A stretch of DNA of 64,000 nt from Paracentrotus lividus (GCA_940671915.1 CALNVZ010002974.1:13343022-13407021); one strand, 5' to 3'; positions 61,501-63,633 are shown, numbered from the stretch's first letter. Numbers and translations: made by a program. The notes: generated by a model not told the origin, from the letters alone.

Positions 61501-62473
61501 CCATTTACTGTGCAAGTTTACTTCCAAACATTTTGTAACAATGCATGCCGCGACCTTCGTCACATTATGTACGTACACGAACCTGACCAAATCCACTTTC
61601 AATACTCAAAATGCTTTGTCGATCAACATCTTCTTTTGTTAAATAGGGAAAATATTTCATCCGTTGAAAAATTAATGTTCTATTCAACTCAGCCTTGCCT
61701 TCTTTAATAGTGGACCAATCTTATATCAAATATTTGCACCATTGCACTCATAAACATTCATTATTTGTGTAACAGTAAATTCAGACTCAATTGTTCTATA
61801 TTTAAATAAGGTACATAAAAAGCACAAACTATGAAAGTTTCCCTTGTATTTGTTAAAAAACACTTGTAATATCCTCTTATTAACACTGACACATGTAAGC
61901 AGATATTCCTATGCCCGTAGGGGATGTTTGAGCAAGATACAAATGGTTACATTGTAAGAGAGAATTTGACACGATGTGACCTGTATTTGAAGAACTCACT
62001 TTGATTTCTGAAATATTTGTTATCCACGGTTTTAATATTGAGAGGATAATGTATCAAATAATGCCACTGTTCTTGTTTCAAGTAATTCTACCAAATGTAA
62101 TTCAAAATGTAAATGTTGGTACGTTAAATCCTACATGCATGAATACCTGACATTTTAAGCAAATATTTAGCTTCAAATATTTTCTCCATGTTTTCTGCTG
62201 GTTAGGCCTATGTCGTTTGTCAATTTTAATTTTTAATTTCTGTTTTTGTGTTAGATGTTTCAGAACTCAATATTTTGTTGTTTTAAATGAATTATGGGCC
62301 TTTGAATGTTTTTCAGCAGAATTACATGTATATCATCATCACTAACTTACCACAAGATTTTTGATGACTTCCTCGTGTTGTGTCTTGAGGTTGCGAGCCT
62401 CCTCCAGGTTTGTCCCTATCTCTGTCATCCTTGGTATCATATCCTCCACTCGTACTTGGATCCATTCTGCTGA
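12340..62473 (-). CDS. CCDC141-like: CCDC141-like spectrin-repeat / multi-Ig giant protein gene (48 internal exons; both ends missing)
   Basis: Forty-eight exons on the minus strand, each bounded by AG and GT, join without a stop into about 8.99 kb of frame. Every junction phase was checked codon by codon. Order: about 1,327 residues of spectrin-like helices, a 158-residue proline-rich linker, then 14 Ig I-set domains. The first exons resemble vertebrate CCDC141 near its N-terminus (the AMAKSLGQAW region against AMAETLGEAW in CCDC141, recalled from memory). CCDC141 is a centrosome/cytoskeleton-associated spectrin-repeat protein with one C-terminal Ig; the Ig array here looks like titin or other sarcomeric scaffold proteins. 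A structural role in muscle or cytoskeleton is inferred. No start codon, signal peptide, kinase, Fn3 or stop is visible. Automated annotation might call it titin-like or unc-89-like. Confidence 0.85.
12955..13084 (-). CDS. exon 47: Ig13 second part (Cys-less class)
   Basis: 130 nt. It begins ISQTGDHNMLTIPKVG, then GTYSVVATNEKGQDV. No F-strand Cys. An inverted pair of tRNA-like repeats lies in the intron just upstream. Confidence 0.86.
13150..13350. repeat. inverted pair of tRNA-derived repeats
   Basis: On the minus strand 13246-13173 reads like a tRNA: TAGCTCAGGTGGTAGAGC (A box), CTAGTAA in anticodon-loop position and GGTTTGAATCC (B box). A second, diverged copy lies head to head on the plus strand at 13255-13328. 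Arms of about 95 bp extend past the tRNA part (CCCATTTTCT...GCTCAT). Confidence 0.75.
13527..13693 (-). CDS. exon 46: Ig13 first part (Cys-less class)
   Basis: 167 nt. It begins EQGTDDQPTIVIRLND, then AQFRVKIQGNPKPTVQWF, and ends THPYIE at phase 0. No B-strand Cys. Confidence 0.86.
13694..16503 (-). other. 2.8-kb intron between exons 45 and 46
   Basis: No additional exon, RNA gene or clear repeat is recognised. The open frames present have no family resemblance. Confidence 0.6.
16504..16684 (-). CDS. exon 45: Ig12 second part
   Basis: 181 nt. It begins VKWTKDERSITETSRVRF, then DAGNYRITLTNEFGVS, lacking the F-strand Cys. Ends phase 1; donor GTAAGT. Confidence 0.87.
16787..17022. mobile_element. 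inverted-repeat element (MITE-like)
   Basis: About 65-bp terminal inverted repeats starting GGGGTGTAACCCAAAGACTT; inner parts of both arms share ACGATTGATTTTTTCT. The centre contains CCTAACCCTAGCCCTAACCC, a telomere-like run. No coding. Confidence 0.85.
17816..17919 (-). CDS. exon 44: Ig12 first part
   Basis: 104 nt. It begins KQSPDFIAPLESVIAS, then VRLECRISGSPAPT, ending phase 0 before V-x-W. The B-strand Cys is present. A GA-rich microsatellite starts shortly upstream. Confidence 0.86.
18005..18060. repeat. GA-rich microsatellite
   Basis: Runs of GA dinucleotides with AAAC interruptions, in the intron upstream of exon 44. Confidence 0.8.
18655..18835 (-). CDS. exon 43: Ig11 second part
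   Basis: 181 nt. It begins VQWFFNNTPIQPSDRVEF, then DAGMYQCRAETEVSVV. The F-strand Cys is present. Ends phase 1; donor GTAAGT. Same length as exon 45. Confidence 0.87.
19298..19439 (-). CDS. exon 42: Ig11 first part
   Basis: 142 nt. It begins VPVGEPRPVIVRPAQ, then FTEHLTDKQVVES and IKLRVRIEEKPSAQ, ending phase 0 just before V-x-W. No B-strand Cys. An alternative AG ten bases inside would break the frame, so the outer AG was chosen. Confidence 0.85.
19813..19949 (-). CDS. exon 41: Ig10 second part (Cys-less class)
   Basis: 137 nt. It begins IIKEETVHTLVIKNPRP, then GTYTVVAENERGSET, and ends NVSGV with a split Met codon. The acceptor sits directly against a microsatellite tail, with no good pyrimidine tract. 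Confidence 0.86.
19951..20263 (-). mobile_element. tRNA-derived SINE, minus strand
   Basis: The head at 20263-20191 has tRNA-like A-box (TAGTCTAGCAGTCGTAGAAC) and B-box (GGTTCGATTCC) sequences. The body runs to a tail of ATT/ATC microsatellite at 20008-19951. The tail ends one base from exon 41. Confidence 0.7.
20444..20619 (-). CDS. exon 40: Ig10 first part (Cys-less class)
   Basis: 176 nt. It begins NAALTPAPHIVPIQSQ, then HLDIPVGQPIRLHFRIRG and VTWLQNDVEIVET, and ends EEVE at phase 0. No B-strand Cys. Confidence 0.87.
20993..21375 (-). CDS. exon 39: linker plus Ig9 in one exon
   Basis: 383 nt. It begins EHMEVEPVQAEPTFAPLQ, a linker of about 35 residues, then APRFQSRLNDIEVSEG, IAIRVTG, ITWYKDDKPITG and RYVCKATNPAGQD. 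Ile replaces the B-strand Cys while the F-strand Cys is kept. Ig7 has an intron in this domain; Ig9 does not. Confidence 0.88.
21761..21897 (-). CDS. exon 38: Ig8 second part (Cys-less class)
   Basis: 137 nt. It begins IITEETDYKLVIKEAKP, then GTYTVVAENDKGQES, and ends DVVPP. No F-strand Cys. Same length as exon 41. Confidence 0.87.
22345..22514 (-). CDS. exon 37: Ig8 first part (Cys-less class)
   Basis: 170 nt. It begins LPQAPPVIKPISHESS, then LEIPVGQPIVLKFRIEA and VRWYHDGVPVKET, and ends PDME at phase 0. No B-strand Cys. Very like exons 33 and 40. Confidence 0.87.
23037..23066. repeat. ATG/GAT trinucleotide microsatellite
   Basis: About ten GAT units in an intron. Similar ATC/ATT tracts occur at 23806-23845, 25146-25175, 25290-25335 and 25472-25520. 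Confidence 0.9.
23338..23505 (-). CDS. exon 36: Ig7 second part
   Basis: 168 nt. It begins DNKELTKEEPQYDLSFM, then ESVARLDVREAFLED and YTCQATNHLGRDV. The F-strand Cys is present. The ESVARLDVREAFLED stretch is identical in Ig9, a recent domain duplication. Confidence 0.88.
23925..24103 (-). CDS. exon 35: Ig7 first part
   Basis: 179 nt. It begins IPIKQEEVQSAPAPVA (linker), then APRFKTRLKDMVVPDG, FELTCKVAG and IIWYK. The B-strand Cys is present. A decayed copy of the linker part lies just upstream at 24147-24290. Confidence 0.86.
24147..24290 (-). pseudogene. decayed duplicate of exon 35 linker region
   Basis: Closely parallels 23995-24135 (shared GTGTCTTGGCTACC, GGCACTCTGTACCTCCTCTT, GATAGGTATGCTAC). 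It includes the acceptor region but lacks the Ig part, so it cannot replace exon 35. A partial tandem duplication of about 150 bp. Confidence 0.85.
24360..24510. repeat. short imperfect inverted repeat
   Basis: TAGTAACTTTGCCATGG near 24405 is mirrored by ATGGCAAAGTTACC near 24463 around a centre with GCCAATCAAAATGC. Similar short palindromic repeats with an ATTGG core appear at about 17215-17370 and 47030-47150. Confidence 0.6.
24740..24882 (-). CDS. exon 34: Ig6 second part (Cys-less class)
   Basis: 143 nt. It begins VVKEDTTYTMQISQAEP, then GTFTIKAENEKGKES, and ends PRPPV with a split Val codon. No F-strand Cys. Its intron position matches Ig8, Ig10 and Ig13. Confidence 0.86.
25195..25480 (-). 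pseudogene. two tandem partial copies of the exon 33 3' end
   Basis: Two blocks at about 25215-25290 and 25395-25470 repeat the exon 33 end (CTTCCATCTGGTCTAAGTGG and CATTGTGATGCCAGGTGACTG in plus orientation). Each is bounded by the same ATT/ATC microsatellite and CGCTTCAAGCTTTGAAAATG. Each carries the donor side but no acceptor or Ig start. Confidence 0.85.
25587..25759 (-). CDS. exon 33: Ig6 first part (Cys-less class)
   Basis: 173 nt. It begins EDSSPTPPWIQPLKLES, then HLEIPVGQPIKLAFKVSG and VTWHHNDRPLRP, and ends DGRIK at phase 0. Phe replaces the B-strand Cys. Copies of its 3' end and donor lie downstream at about 25395-25480 and 25215-25300. Confidence 0.86.
25760..27180 (-). other. intron sequence, nothing recognised
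   Basis: Very AT-rich with no exon-like or repeat structure that I can support. Confidence 0.6.
27194..27386 (+). mobile_element. 5'-truncated non-LTR retrotransposon copy (3' end only)
   Basis: The 193 bp are identical to the 3' end of the copy at 57461-57653, encoding the CGEEETMSHLLQCPLLP tail, then 3' UTR ending CTCGAGAAGAAGAAG. It is flanked by a perfect 13-bp target duplication ACCAACAAATATA (27181-27193 and 27387-27399). Confidence 0.93.
27400..28381 (-). other. intron sequence, nothing recognised
   Basis: AT-rich, with no supportable exon or repeat. Confidence 0.55.
28382..28702 (-). CDS. exon 32: Ig5 in a single exon
   Basis: 321 nt. It begins with an acidic linker (EDEIDATDT), then LQSVTVQEGAPFELSCVV, AEWFKGDEPLDEG and GTYICRVTNAIGSDE. 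Both Cys and the Trp are present. Ends phase 1 (donor GTGAGA). Confidence 0.87.
29562..29870 (-). CDS. exon 31: Ig4 in a single exon
   Basis: About 309 nt. It contains APTIVSHPEDLTLREGEP, LLTCQISG, VKWFKDDEALYE and GVYTCQATNALGRTA: both Cys and the Trp. Two in-frame acceptors six bases apart (exon starting at 29870 or 29864) would add or drop two residues. Donor GTGAGG. Confidence 0.86.
29871..31098 (-). other. intron sequence, nothing recognised
   Basis: AT-rich intron between exons 30 and 31 without visible features. Confidence 0.55.
31099..31288 (-). CDS. exon 30: Ig3 second part
   Basis: 190 nt. It begins VEWLKNNKPVKAD, with DSARYTCRATNEAGKAE and the F-strand Cys. Ends phase 1; donor GTAAGT. 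With exon 29 it makes a full Cys-Trp-Cys I-set domain. Confidence 0.88.
31458..31472. other. run of 15 N (assembly gap or masked bases)
   Basis: Fifteen consecutive undetermined bases in the intron between exons 29 and 30. No exon is lost, since the codon phase joins correctly across it. Confidence 0.99.
31672..31778 (-). CDS. exon 29: Ig3 first part
   Basis: 107 nt. It begins EAEEPPVFITPLQNAQ, then FAFECVLKGDPVPV, and ends phase 0 exactly before the V-x-W of strand C. The B-strand Cys is present. Confidence 0.86.
32198..32440 (+). mobile_element. diverged LINE 3' end with a nested repeat
   Basis: Related to the copies at 27194 and 57461 (GAATGTGGAGAGGAGAC, ATGCCAACTCTTGCCC, ending TTGAGAAGAAG) but clearly older. 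About 85 bp of the hairpin repeat seen at 6350-6430 interrupts it at about 32311-32400. It ends directly at the exon 28 splice donor. Confidence 0.85.
32448..32617 (-). CDS. exon 28: Ig2 second part
   Basis: 170 nt. It completes the Trp codon, then SKDGMKVKGEPYILKV and DEGIFICTATNPAGRAE, with the F-strand Cys. The donor GTATGTT lies directly against a LINE 3' remnant. Confidence 0.87.
32876..33059 (-). CDS. exon 27: Ig2 first part
   Basis: 184 nt. It begins VQEEFVMPQEVPKVSTG (inter-domain linker), then MPKFIEIPGDKNVEEG and AYPEPNVV with the Trp codon split across the intron. The B-strand Cys is absent (LEVAVDA). Confidence 0.86.
33420..33641 (-). CDS. exon 26: Ig1
   Basis: It begins in the split Gln codon, then LDCVVKGEPAPEVEWFKDD and QPEAAGVYTIKAFNEIGE. 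It has the B-strand Cys and C-strand Trp, but Tyr-Thr-Ile replaces the F-strand Cys position. Ends phase 1; donor GTAGGC. Confidence 0.87.
33727..34173. mobile_element. Tc1/mariner-like MITE
   Basis: About 30-bp terminal inverted repeats TACAGTCTGTGTCAAA-type, TA duplication at both sides (33725-33726, 34174-34175) and no transposase. 447 bp in the intron upstream of exon 26. Confidence 0.85.
34504..34666 (-). CDS. exon 25: linker end and start of Ig1
   Basis: 163 nt, phase 0 to 1. It begins LTQPESPITQTRKEP, then FPAPEPEPPKP, then the Ig A strand YFTRKIRDNLVKQGRAT. The acceptor (ATGAAG) has a weak pyrimidine tract, so the 5' edge is the least certain in the Ig half. Its join to exon 26 makes the expected strand A to B sequence. 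Confidence 0.75.
34838..34985. mobile_element. short palindromic element
   Basis: Arms of about 60 bp share GGATGGCT, GGATACCAGAA and AGGGCCAATATTGC in inverted orientation around a small loop. Confidence 0.75.
35138..35456. mobile_element. inverted-repeat element (MITE-like)
   Basis: Terminal inverted repeats of about 80 bp: GGCCCGTAGTCACAAAGGT at the left and a near complement at the right, with the shared inner block TTAAGCCTAGCTTAAATCTG. Non-coding. Confidence 0.85.
35669..36144 (-). CDS. exon 24: proline-rich linker with repeated motif
   Basis: 158 codons plus a split codon. It starts HKVPPRVTSTIKTNRELI (a last helix), then turns Pro/Gln/Lys-rich. Related units follow one another: DETVLPQVQRTVQ, DESVQPAYQKPVETKPW and QESVVPQYQKPVQMKQW. 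It ends PERSSKSIK at phase 0. Probably a flexible or polyproline-II linker between the spectrin rod and the Ig array. No known domain recognised. Confidence 0.85.
36509..36692 (-). CDS. exon 23: last spectrin-like segment
   Basis: 184 nt, phase 0 to phase 1. It begins VVEWQVKAEDLLVAVG and ends NEMAIDLY with a split Ser codon. Its end marks the change from phase-0 to mostly phase-1 junctions and the end of the helical region. Confidence 0.85.
37065..37256 (-). CDS. exon 22: second half of spectrin module D
   Basis: 64 codons, phase 0-0. It begins PIEVEHRDFVTVATAAL, contains DDVNRFWSKLN (compare ERYWSKLN in exon 20), and ends FHDLYKT. Confidence 0.86.
37806..37928 (-). CDS. exon 21: first half of spectrin module D
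   Basis: 41 codons, phase 0-0. It begins LAVRIQKATKHLEELK and ends FATLEQDVK. The module is four residues longer than A-C and more diverged in sequence. Confidence 0.84.
38220..38411 (-). CDS. exon 20: second half of spectrin module C
   Basis: 64 codons, phase 0-0. It begins VLEDEFKKYVSSAHIALD and ends HKRFKT. It aligns with exon 17. The donor is GTATGT. Confidence 0.87.
38890..39000 (-). CDS. exon 19: first half of spectrin module C
   Basis: 37 codons, phase 0-0. It begins LILNMEQAEDDLNELE and ends KHEDWEAHIK. It aligns with exon 16 over its whole length. Confidence 0.86.
39405..39707 (-). CDS. exon 18: complete spectrin module B in one exon
   Basis: 101 codons, phase 0-0. It contains in one exon what modules A and C split into 111 + 192 nt. 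It begins LVSNLKLADRQLQDL, passes KFQDWQVHIK and ANIVLDQKPPAA, and ends IRMQYKT. The length equals 111 + 192 exactly, which points to precise loss of the internal intron. The donor is GTGAGT. Confidence 0.88.
39781..39995. repeat. DIRS left inverted terminal repeat (3' end of element)
   Basis: From about 39835 inward it is the near-exact complement of the right repeat, with shared landmarks GCAAACAAAACGA, CTGAAAGCAGACGGGG and CACACGTCTACTTCCTC. Only a few differences are seen. The outer 39781-39835 is complementary to the internal region at 40046-40101. Confidence 0.9.
40046..40144. repeat. DIRS internal complementary region
   Basis: Two adjacent stretches complement the outer edges of the two terminal repeats: 40046-40101 pairs with 39781-39835, and 40101-40144 pairs with 45287-45330. 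They meet at one shared base, as a template for joining the ends in a circular intermediate would. Confidence 0.9.
40310..41460 (-). pseudogene. DIRS tyrosine recombinase, frameshifted
   Basis: The N-terminal part RSSTRSTYNSRLQRYYRW lies in the frame ending 41023. The body IRGYRSAIAAIHTGFG through SGQRRSLLHAL (catalytic Arg region) and DSVRAMT lies in the frame 41077-40298. After VRAMT the continuation ending with FVSYYLSD, the nucleophile Tyr region, is in another frame. The upstream APWWPRKPWF motif typical of DIRS is in a third frame (41453-41103). Confidence 0.85.
41472..42363 (-). pseudogene. DIRS connection and RNase H, frameshifted
   Basis: A connection region with RRHMRPLQLHFLRHF (frame from 42363), then LTTDASKLGWGAH (frame from 42301), then SDNNTVVSYINREGG and HIPGKDNYLADFLSRG (frame from 41975). 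The three frames show two more shifts. The catalytic Asp of TTDAS, the Glu of NVLEMRA and the Asp of KSDNN are all still encoded. Confidence 0.87.
42318..43826 (-). pseudogene. DIRS gag end and reverse transcriptase, frameshifted
   Basis: The longest frame (502 codons) carries SPVFLLEKRSGGFRMVLNLK, then FGLKPAPRIFSRL and the catalytic FCYLDDWLLLG (YLDD box). Between about 42640 and 42790 the palm motif with the first catalytic Asp (TIDLQDAYYHIPM) lies in a neighbouring frame, so at least two shifts lie inside the domain. Confidence 0.88.
43830..45123 (-). pseudogene. DIRS gag-like region, broken
   Basis: The first frame (45123-44725) is Lys/Pro/Ser-rich and begins MISAKDIKDKPTPQ. Further gag-like pieces sit in other frames at 44728-44468 and 44311-43910. 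No zinc knuckle seen. Assignment rests on position ahead of the reverse transcriptase. Confidence 0.65.
45146..45330. repeat. DIRS right inverted terminal repeat (5' end of element)
   Basis: The complement of the left repeat. Its outer edge (45287-45330, ending CGCAGTGTAGTAA) is the exact complement of 40101-40144 in the internal region. Confidence 0.9.
45807..45998 (-). CDS. exon 17: second half of spectrin module A
   Basis: 64 codons, phase 0-0. It begins VLEDQYQHYLSTAHIALKG and ends LRKQYTT. The HIALKGKPA...WSSFMKN pattern is shared with exons 18 and 20. The next intron (45806-39708) carries the DIRS-like element. Confidence 0.87.
46516..46626 (-). CDS. exon 16: first half of 101-residue spectrin module A
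   Basis: 37 codons, phase 0-0. It begins LIVHLQRAEDELEGM and ends SLTIEKFQDWEAQIK. With exon 17 it forms a 303-nt module that recurs at 39405-39707 and at 38220-39000. Confidence 0.86.
46627..47324 (-). other. intron between exons 15 and 16
   Basis: T/A-rich; a short palindromic repeat with core CATCTGATTGGCTGA lies at about 47030-47150. No exon. Confidence 0.55.
47325..47474 (-). CDS. exon 15: spectrin repeat segment
   Basis: 50 codons, phase 0-0. It begins DPVSPARRDVEVTLHAM, contains HWLNEWSRYQQRL, and ends LKLLKSE. The HWLNEWSRYQ helix is characteristic of spectrin helix A. Confidence 0.83.
47525..47690 (+). repeat. interrupted tRNA-like repeat
   Basis: An A-box-like TAGCTCAGTTGTGAGAGC (about 47531-47548) and a B-box-like GGGTTCCAGTCC (47676-47687) are separated by about 110 bp of SINE-tail-like sequence (GCAAAGCGC, GTGCTTTATAAAT, ATTATT). 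It looks like an insertion into a tRNA-derived sequence. Confidence 0.6.
47858..48006. repeat. palindrome built of GAGCCAGAAGGGCGCTATT units
   Basis: Each arm (about 68 bp) holds two copies of the 19-base unit separated by GATGTTCCGTTG; the arms are inverted with a small loop. It lies about 25 bp beyond the exon 14 donor. Confidence 0.85.
48031..48207 (-). CDS. exon 14: spectrin repeat segment
   Basis: 59 codons, phase 0-0. It begins VNKTMDEAIASYHDAP and ends DEVIAKIRQS. The donor is GTAAGT. A palindromic repeat begins about 25 bp beyond this donor. Confidence 0.83.
48226..48253. repeat. AAT microsatellite
   Basis: About nine AAT units in the intron upstream of exon 14. Confidence 0.9.
48287..48480. 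repeat. two-copy tandem repeat, about 97-bp unit
   Basis: The unit runs from CAATGCGTTTAATATGTGAG through CCGAACTGGCCCCTACT to CTAGTCTTATAAAT. The second copy begins at about 48388 and differs at few positions. Confidence 0.88.
48893..49081 (-). CDS. exon 13: spectrin repeat segment
   Basis: 63 codons, phase 0-0. It begins RVTTEIQMRLKTAEMLG and ends IDFYQKVNK. The donor is GTAAAT. The last residues VNK are followed by VNK at the start of exon 14, so the junction repeats the same three codons. Confidence 0.83.
49330..49503 (+). repeat. retrotransposon or SINE 3'-end-like remnant
   Basis: CACCTTCAAATCTGAACTCA followed by GATAAATGGCGCTTTACAAATG and an ATC microsatellite resembles common echinoderm LINE/SINE 3' tails. 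A similar GTAAAGCGCTTTGAGC tail occurs at about 59410-59490. Confidence 0.5.
49605..49721 (-). CDS. exon 12: spectrin repeat segment
   Basis: 39 codons, phase 0-0. It begins TIEFVINMEGNVFPRL and ends DSFQETVT. The donor is GTAAGT. A short linker-helix exon between longer repeat exons. Confidence 0.82.
50513..50692 (-). CDS. exon 11: spectrin repeat segment
   Basis: 60 codons, phase 0-0. It begins FVNDTELVTRTSVHYVEL, contains FKSQWEHFVRD, and ends ARK. The acceptor is the short CATCTTAG. The donor is GTATGT. Confidence 0.83.
51239..51412 (-). CDS. exon 10: spectrin repeat segment
   Basis: 58 codons, phase 0-0. It begins LGNAMENMETMLRSEE, contains IHEKWNQMVEINIQLD, and ends KNEIHK. The donor is GTAAGT. 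Met- and Glu-rich amphipathic helix. Confidence 0.83.
51944..52123 (-). CDS. exon 9: spectrin repeat segment
   Basis: 60 codons, phase 0-0. It begins EKSTQVDKVMEISTKLG, has LKQHWTRVTVTVENR, and ends FHKVAKQ. The Trp inside a heptad helix is typical of helix A of a spectrin repeat. Confidence 0.83.
52405..52617 (-). CDS. exon 8: spectrin repeat segment
   Basis: 71 codons, phase 0-0, the same length as exon 7. It begins AKCVDLQNQARPELREQ and ends HEKLLTEVR. The donor is GTATGT. The recurrent 213-nt length suggests exons 7 and 8 come from a duplicated unit. Confidence 0.82.
52919..53131 (-). CDS. exon 7: spectrin repeat segment
   Basis: 71 codons, phase 0-0, acceptor TTCTAG, donor GTGATA. It begins AKTYLSRLGVQLSQER and ends KENMAEIQ. 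A partial decayed copy of its 5' end and acceptor lies upstream at 53215-53310. Confidence 0.82.
53215..53310 (-). pseudogene. decayed partial copy of exon 7 5' end
   Basis: Parallels 53060-53165 (shared GGAATAGT, GTAGTCTC, CCAAGTCTACTCAGGTATG, GCCT, AGAATAA and AGAGAATT-type flanks). It holds the acceptor side and the first codons only, with indels. Confidence 0.8.
53537..53728 (-). CDS. exon 6: spectrin repeat (192-nt module)
   Basis: 64 codons, phase 0-0, acceptor TGTAG, donor GTAAGC. It begins DVQNSVANLLATSEQVR and ends QRAHDFYRNAEL. The ending resembles exon 2 (EFYQGAKQ), which supports a shared repeat unit. Confidence 0.85.
54119..54300. repeat. small inverted-repeat element
   Basis: Ends AGAAATACAATTTGAATGAA and its approximate complement; inside, CACAAAATGCAAAAACG is inverted against CGTTTTTTGCATTTTGTG. 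Confidence 0.65.
54376..54495 (-). CDS. exon 5: spectrin-repeat segment
   Basis: 40 codons, phase 0-0. It begins ISNWFRTQGEMYLQ and ends AFEVAAA. The donor is GTAAGG. The mix of aromatic, Leu and charged residues fits the helix A to B region of a spectrin repeat. Confidence 0.8.
54893..55137 (-). CDS. exon 4: spectrin-repeat segment
   Basis: 245 nt. It starts with the last two bases of the split Asp codon, then MLEGSMGVMSQGRELLDRLR, and ends DIDTEVTK at phase 0. Long charged helices with the spectrin-style core DDLWLERSRKLDQYQHL (Trp within a heptad pattern) are clear. Confidence 0.85.
55557..55665 (-). CDS. exon 3: spectrin-repeat segment
   Basis: 109 nt, phase 0 to phase 1. It begins FNDTLADGIREC and ends QRTKQIKK with a split Asp codon completed by exon 4. 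The acceptor is TCCAG behind a short C-run. This is one of only two non-phase-0 junctions in the spectrin half; the other leads into the proline-rich linker. Confidence 0.8.
56173..56364 (-). CDS. exon 2: spectrin-like helices, best CCDC141 match
   Basis: 64 codons, phase 0-0. It contains YGDVYAAMAKSLGQAWQDL followed by a second helix ending EFYQGAKQ. The AMAxxLGxAW motif and the RxxLL...EFY spacing match my memory of CCDC141. The donor is GTAGGT. 192 nt is a recurrent exon length in this gene (also the exons at 53537, 45807, 38220 and 37065). A 6-kb intron separates it from exon 1. Confidence 0.85.
56856..57653 (+). mobile_element. 5'-truncated non-LTR retrotransposon (reverse transcriptase C-terminus)
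   Basis: An open frame from the truncation point to the stop at 57593-57595 encodes a LINE polymerase tail: ALALCYSAAEYACPVWGRS, RAITGCLKPTK, LNRLRAGVGCCKALM and the Cys/His motif CECGEEETMSHLLQC. The 3' UTR ends CTCGAGAAGAAGAAG. A perfect 12-bp target duplication ATTATTAGATAA flanks it (56844-56855 and 57654-57665). The clade (Jockey, RTE or CR1-like) is not decided. The frame is intact where present. Confidence 0.92.
57666..59915 (-). other. intron sequence between exons 1 and 2
   Basis: AT-rich, with a SINE-tail-like piece near 59410-59490 and no exon. Confidence 0.55.
59916..60380. mobile_element. inverted-repeat element with TAGCGCGCTA motifs
   Basis: Terminal inverted repeats of about 55 bp: AGGCGCTGCTGCACTAGCTC at the left and its near complement at the right. 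AATAGCGCGCTAATT occurs at both ends and related motifs recur inside (about 60110-60140 and 60260-60285). Non-coding. Confidence 0.82.
60381..62350 (-). other. intron sequence between exons 1 and 2, right part
   Basis: No exon or repeat that I can support. The open frames present lack family resemblance. Confidence 0.5.
62351..62473 (-). CDS. exon 1 of those seen: N-terminal helix, CCDC141-like
   Basis: 41 codons, phase 0 at both ends, acceptor ...ATTATAG, donor GTAAGT. It begins SAEWIQVRVEDM and ends EEVIKNLV, an amphipathic helix. In human CCDC141, as recalled, a similar stretch lies about 40 residues from the start, so one short 5' coding exon is probably still missing. Decayed copies of its 5' end lie just upstream. 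Confidence 0.8.
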
Positions 62474-62569
62474 CTATAATGCATTTAAAAAATAATAAGA
62501 AGATAAAACTAGGATTAATGCTAAAGTCTCATTTATGTGGGAACAGATAAAGGATAGATGGATCAGTTA

Positions 62570-62850
62570 TTCTTCATTATTCTTCATTATATTGGTATCC
62601 TCCACTTGCCCTTGGATCCATTCTGCTGATTAAAAGAATAAAAGATGATGAAACCATGATTAATGCTAACAGTCTCATTTAGGAAAGGCCTTTTAAGGCA
62701 TAAATTAATCAGTTATTGTTCATTAAATTGGCAACATGGATATCATTAGTATTAGATCCATTCTGCTGACTGTAACACACAGAAAAATAAGAAGTTGATG
62801 TAAACATGGTTAAAGCCAGAGTCTCATTTAGGTAGGAACTTTTAAAGTTG
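62570..62850 (-). pseudogene. two decayed partial copies of exon 1 5' end
   Basis: Blocks at about 62580-62690 and 62740-62850 repeat the exon 1 acceptor region: GGATCCATTCTGCTGA, then AAAATAA-type sequence and TTAATGCTAA...GTCTCATTTA. They carry only the first few codons. Confidence 0.82.
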
Positions 62851-62959
62851 ATGTTCATAGAGAATAAATATGGTCGAATTATATATCATTGAGCAGGAAA
62901 TAACATAAGGAACACTATTTAGCTAATCGACGATTTTTAAAAAAATTCTGGAGCTCATT

Positions 62960-63330
62960 TATCGGTTATTGGGACGCCCCCACTGGAACGCCCCCAAATA
63001 CGTACACCAAAAGTCACCCAAATGCTGACGTCAGGATATGGAATTGCGGCTGTGAATTGACTTCCGGGTTTGCTGGCTATCTGGCTTTCGAGTGCGCGCG
63101 TGCGTGTATAGTCCCGGGAATTGCATATCTAACGTTATATCATAAACAATGACGGAGTCGGATCCAGAGATGAGTCTCGAATTAGAGTTTGAAATCTAAG
63201 ACATTGAAGATGAAAATGAGGAAGAAAGTCTCAGCTCAATTGCTAGTAGCAACTGAACAGAAACGGACATTGATGACGCCGAATCGACAAACTATTTATC
63301 TAGATAGAGGTCGACCTCCTCAATTGCTCT
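62960..63330 (+). pseudogene. CpG-richer leader and broken acidic open frame
   Basis: A GC- and CpG-richer stretch (CGAGTGCGCGCGTGCGTG, TCCCGGGAATTG) precedes ATG at 63150. The frame begins MTESDPEMSLELEFEI, then meets in-frame stops and continues acidic (DIEDENEEESLSSIASSN). It could be a transposase N-terminus remnant, a retrotransposon 5' region or an old exon; not resolved. Confidence 0.4.
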
Positions 63331-63633
63331 CCAATATCTTTATATTTGTTCAGTATATGTTGCTGTATTACTATTCATAGAGGTAACATATGTTTTGGTA
63401 GAGCTTCAGGATCCTGCTGGACAATTTCTAGACATTTTCACTACCTGACGTTCATGTTTAGTGGAAATAACTTTTTGGGATCAACTATCCTTGGACTGAG
63501 TAAGGAAGCCATGCTCGGTTCACCTTTTACATGCATAGCATGTGTTTTGTGCTGCACTAGAACACTATTGTCCTGAACTGGAACACAATAGAAGACCTTG
63601 AATAGAGTTTTAATCCACTGATCTTCACGCACA

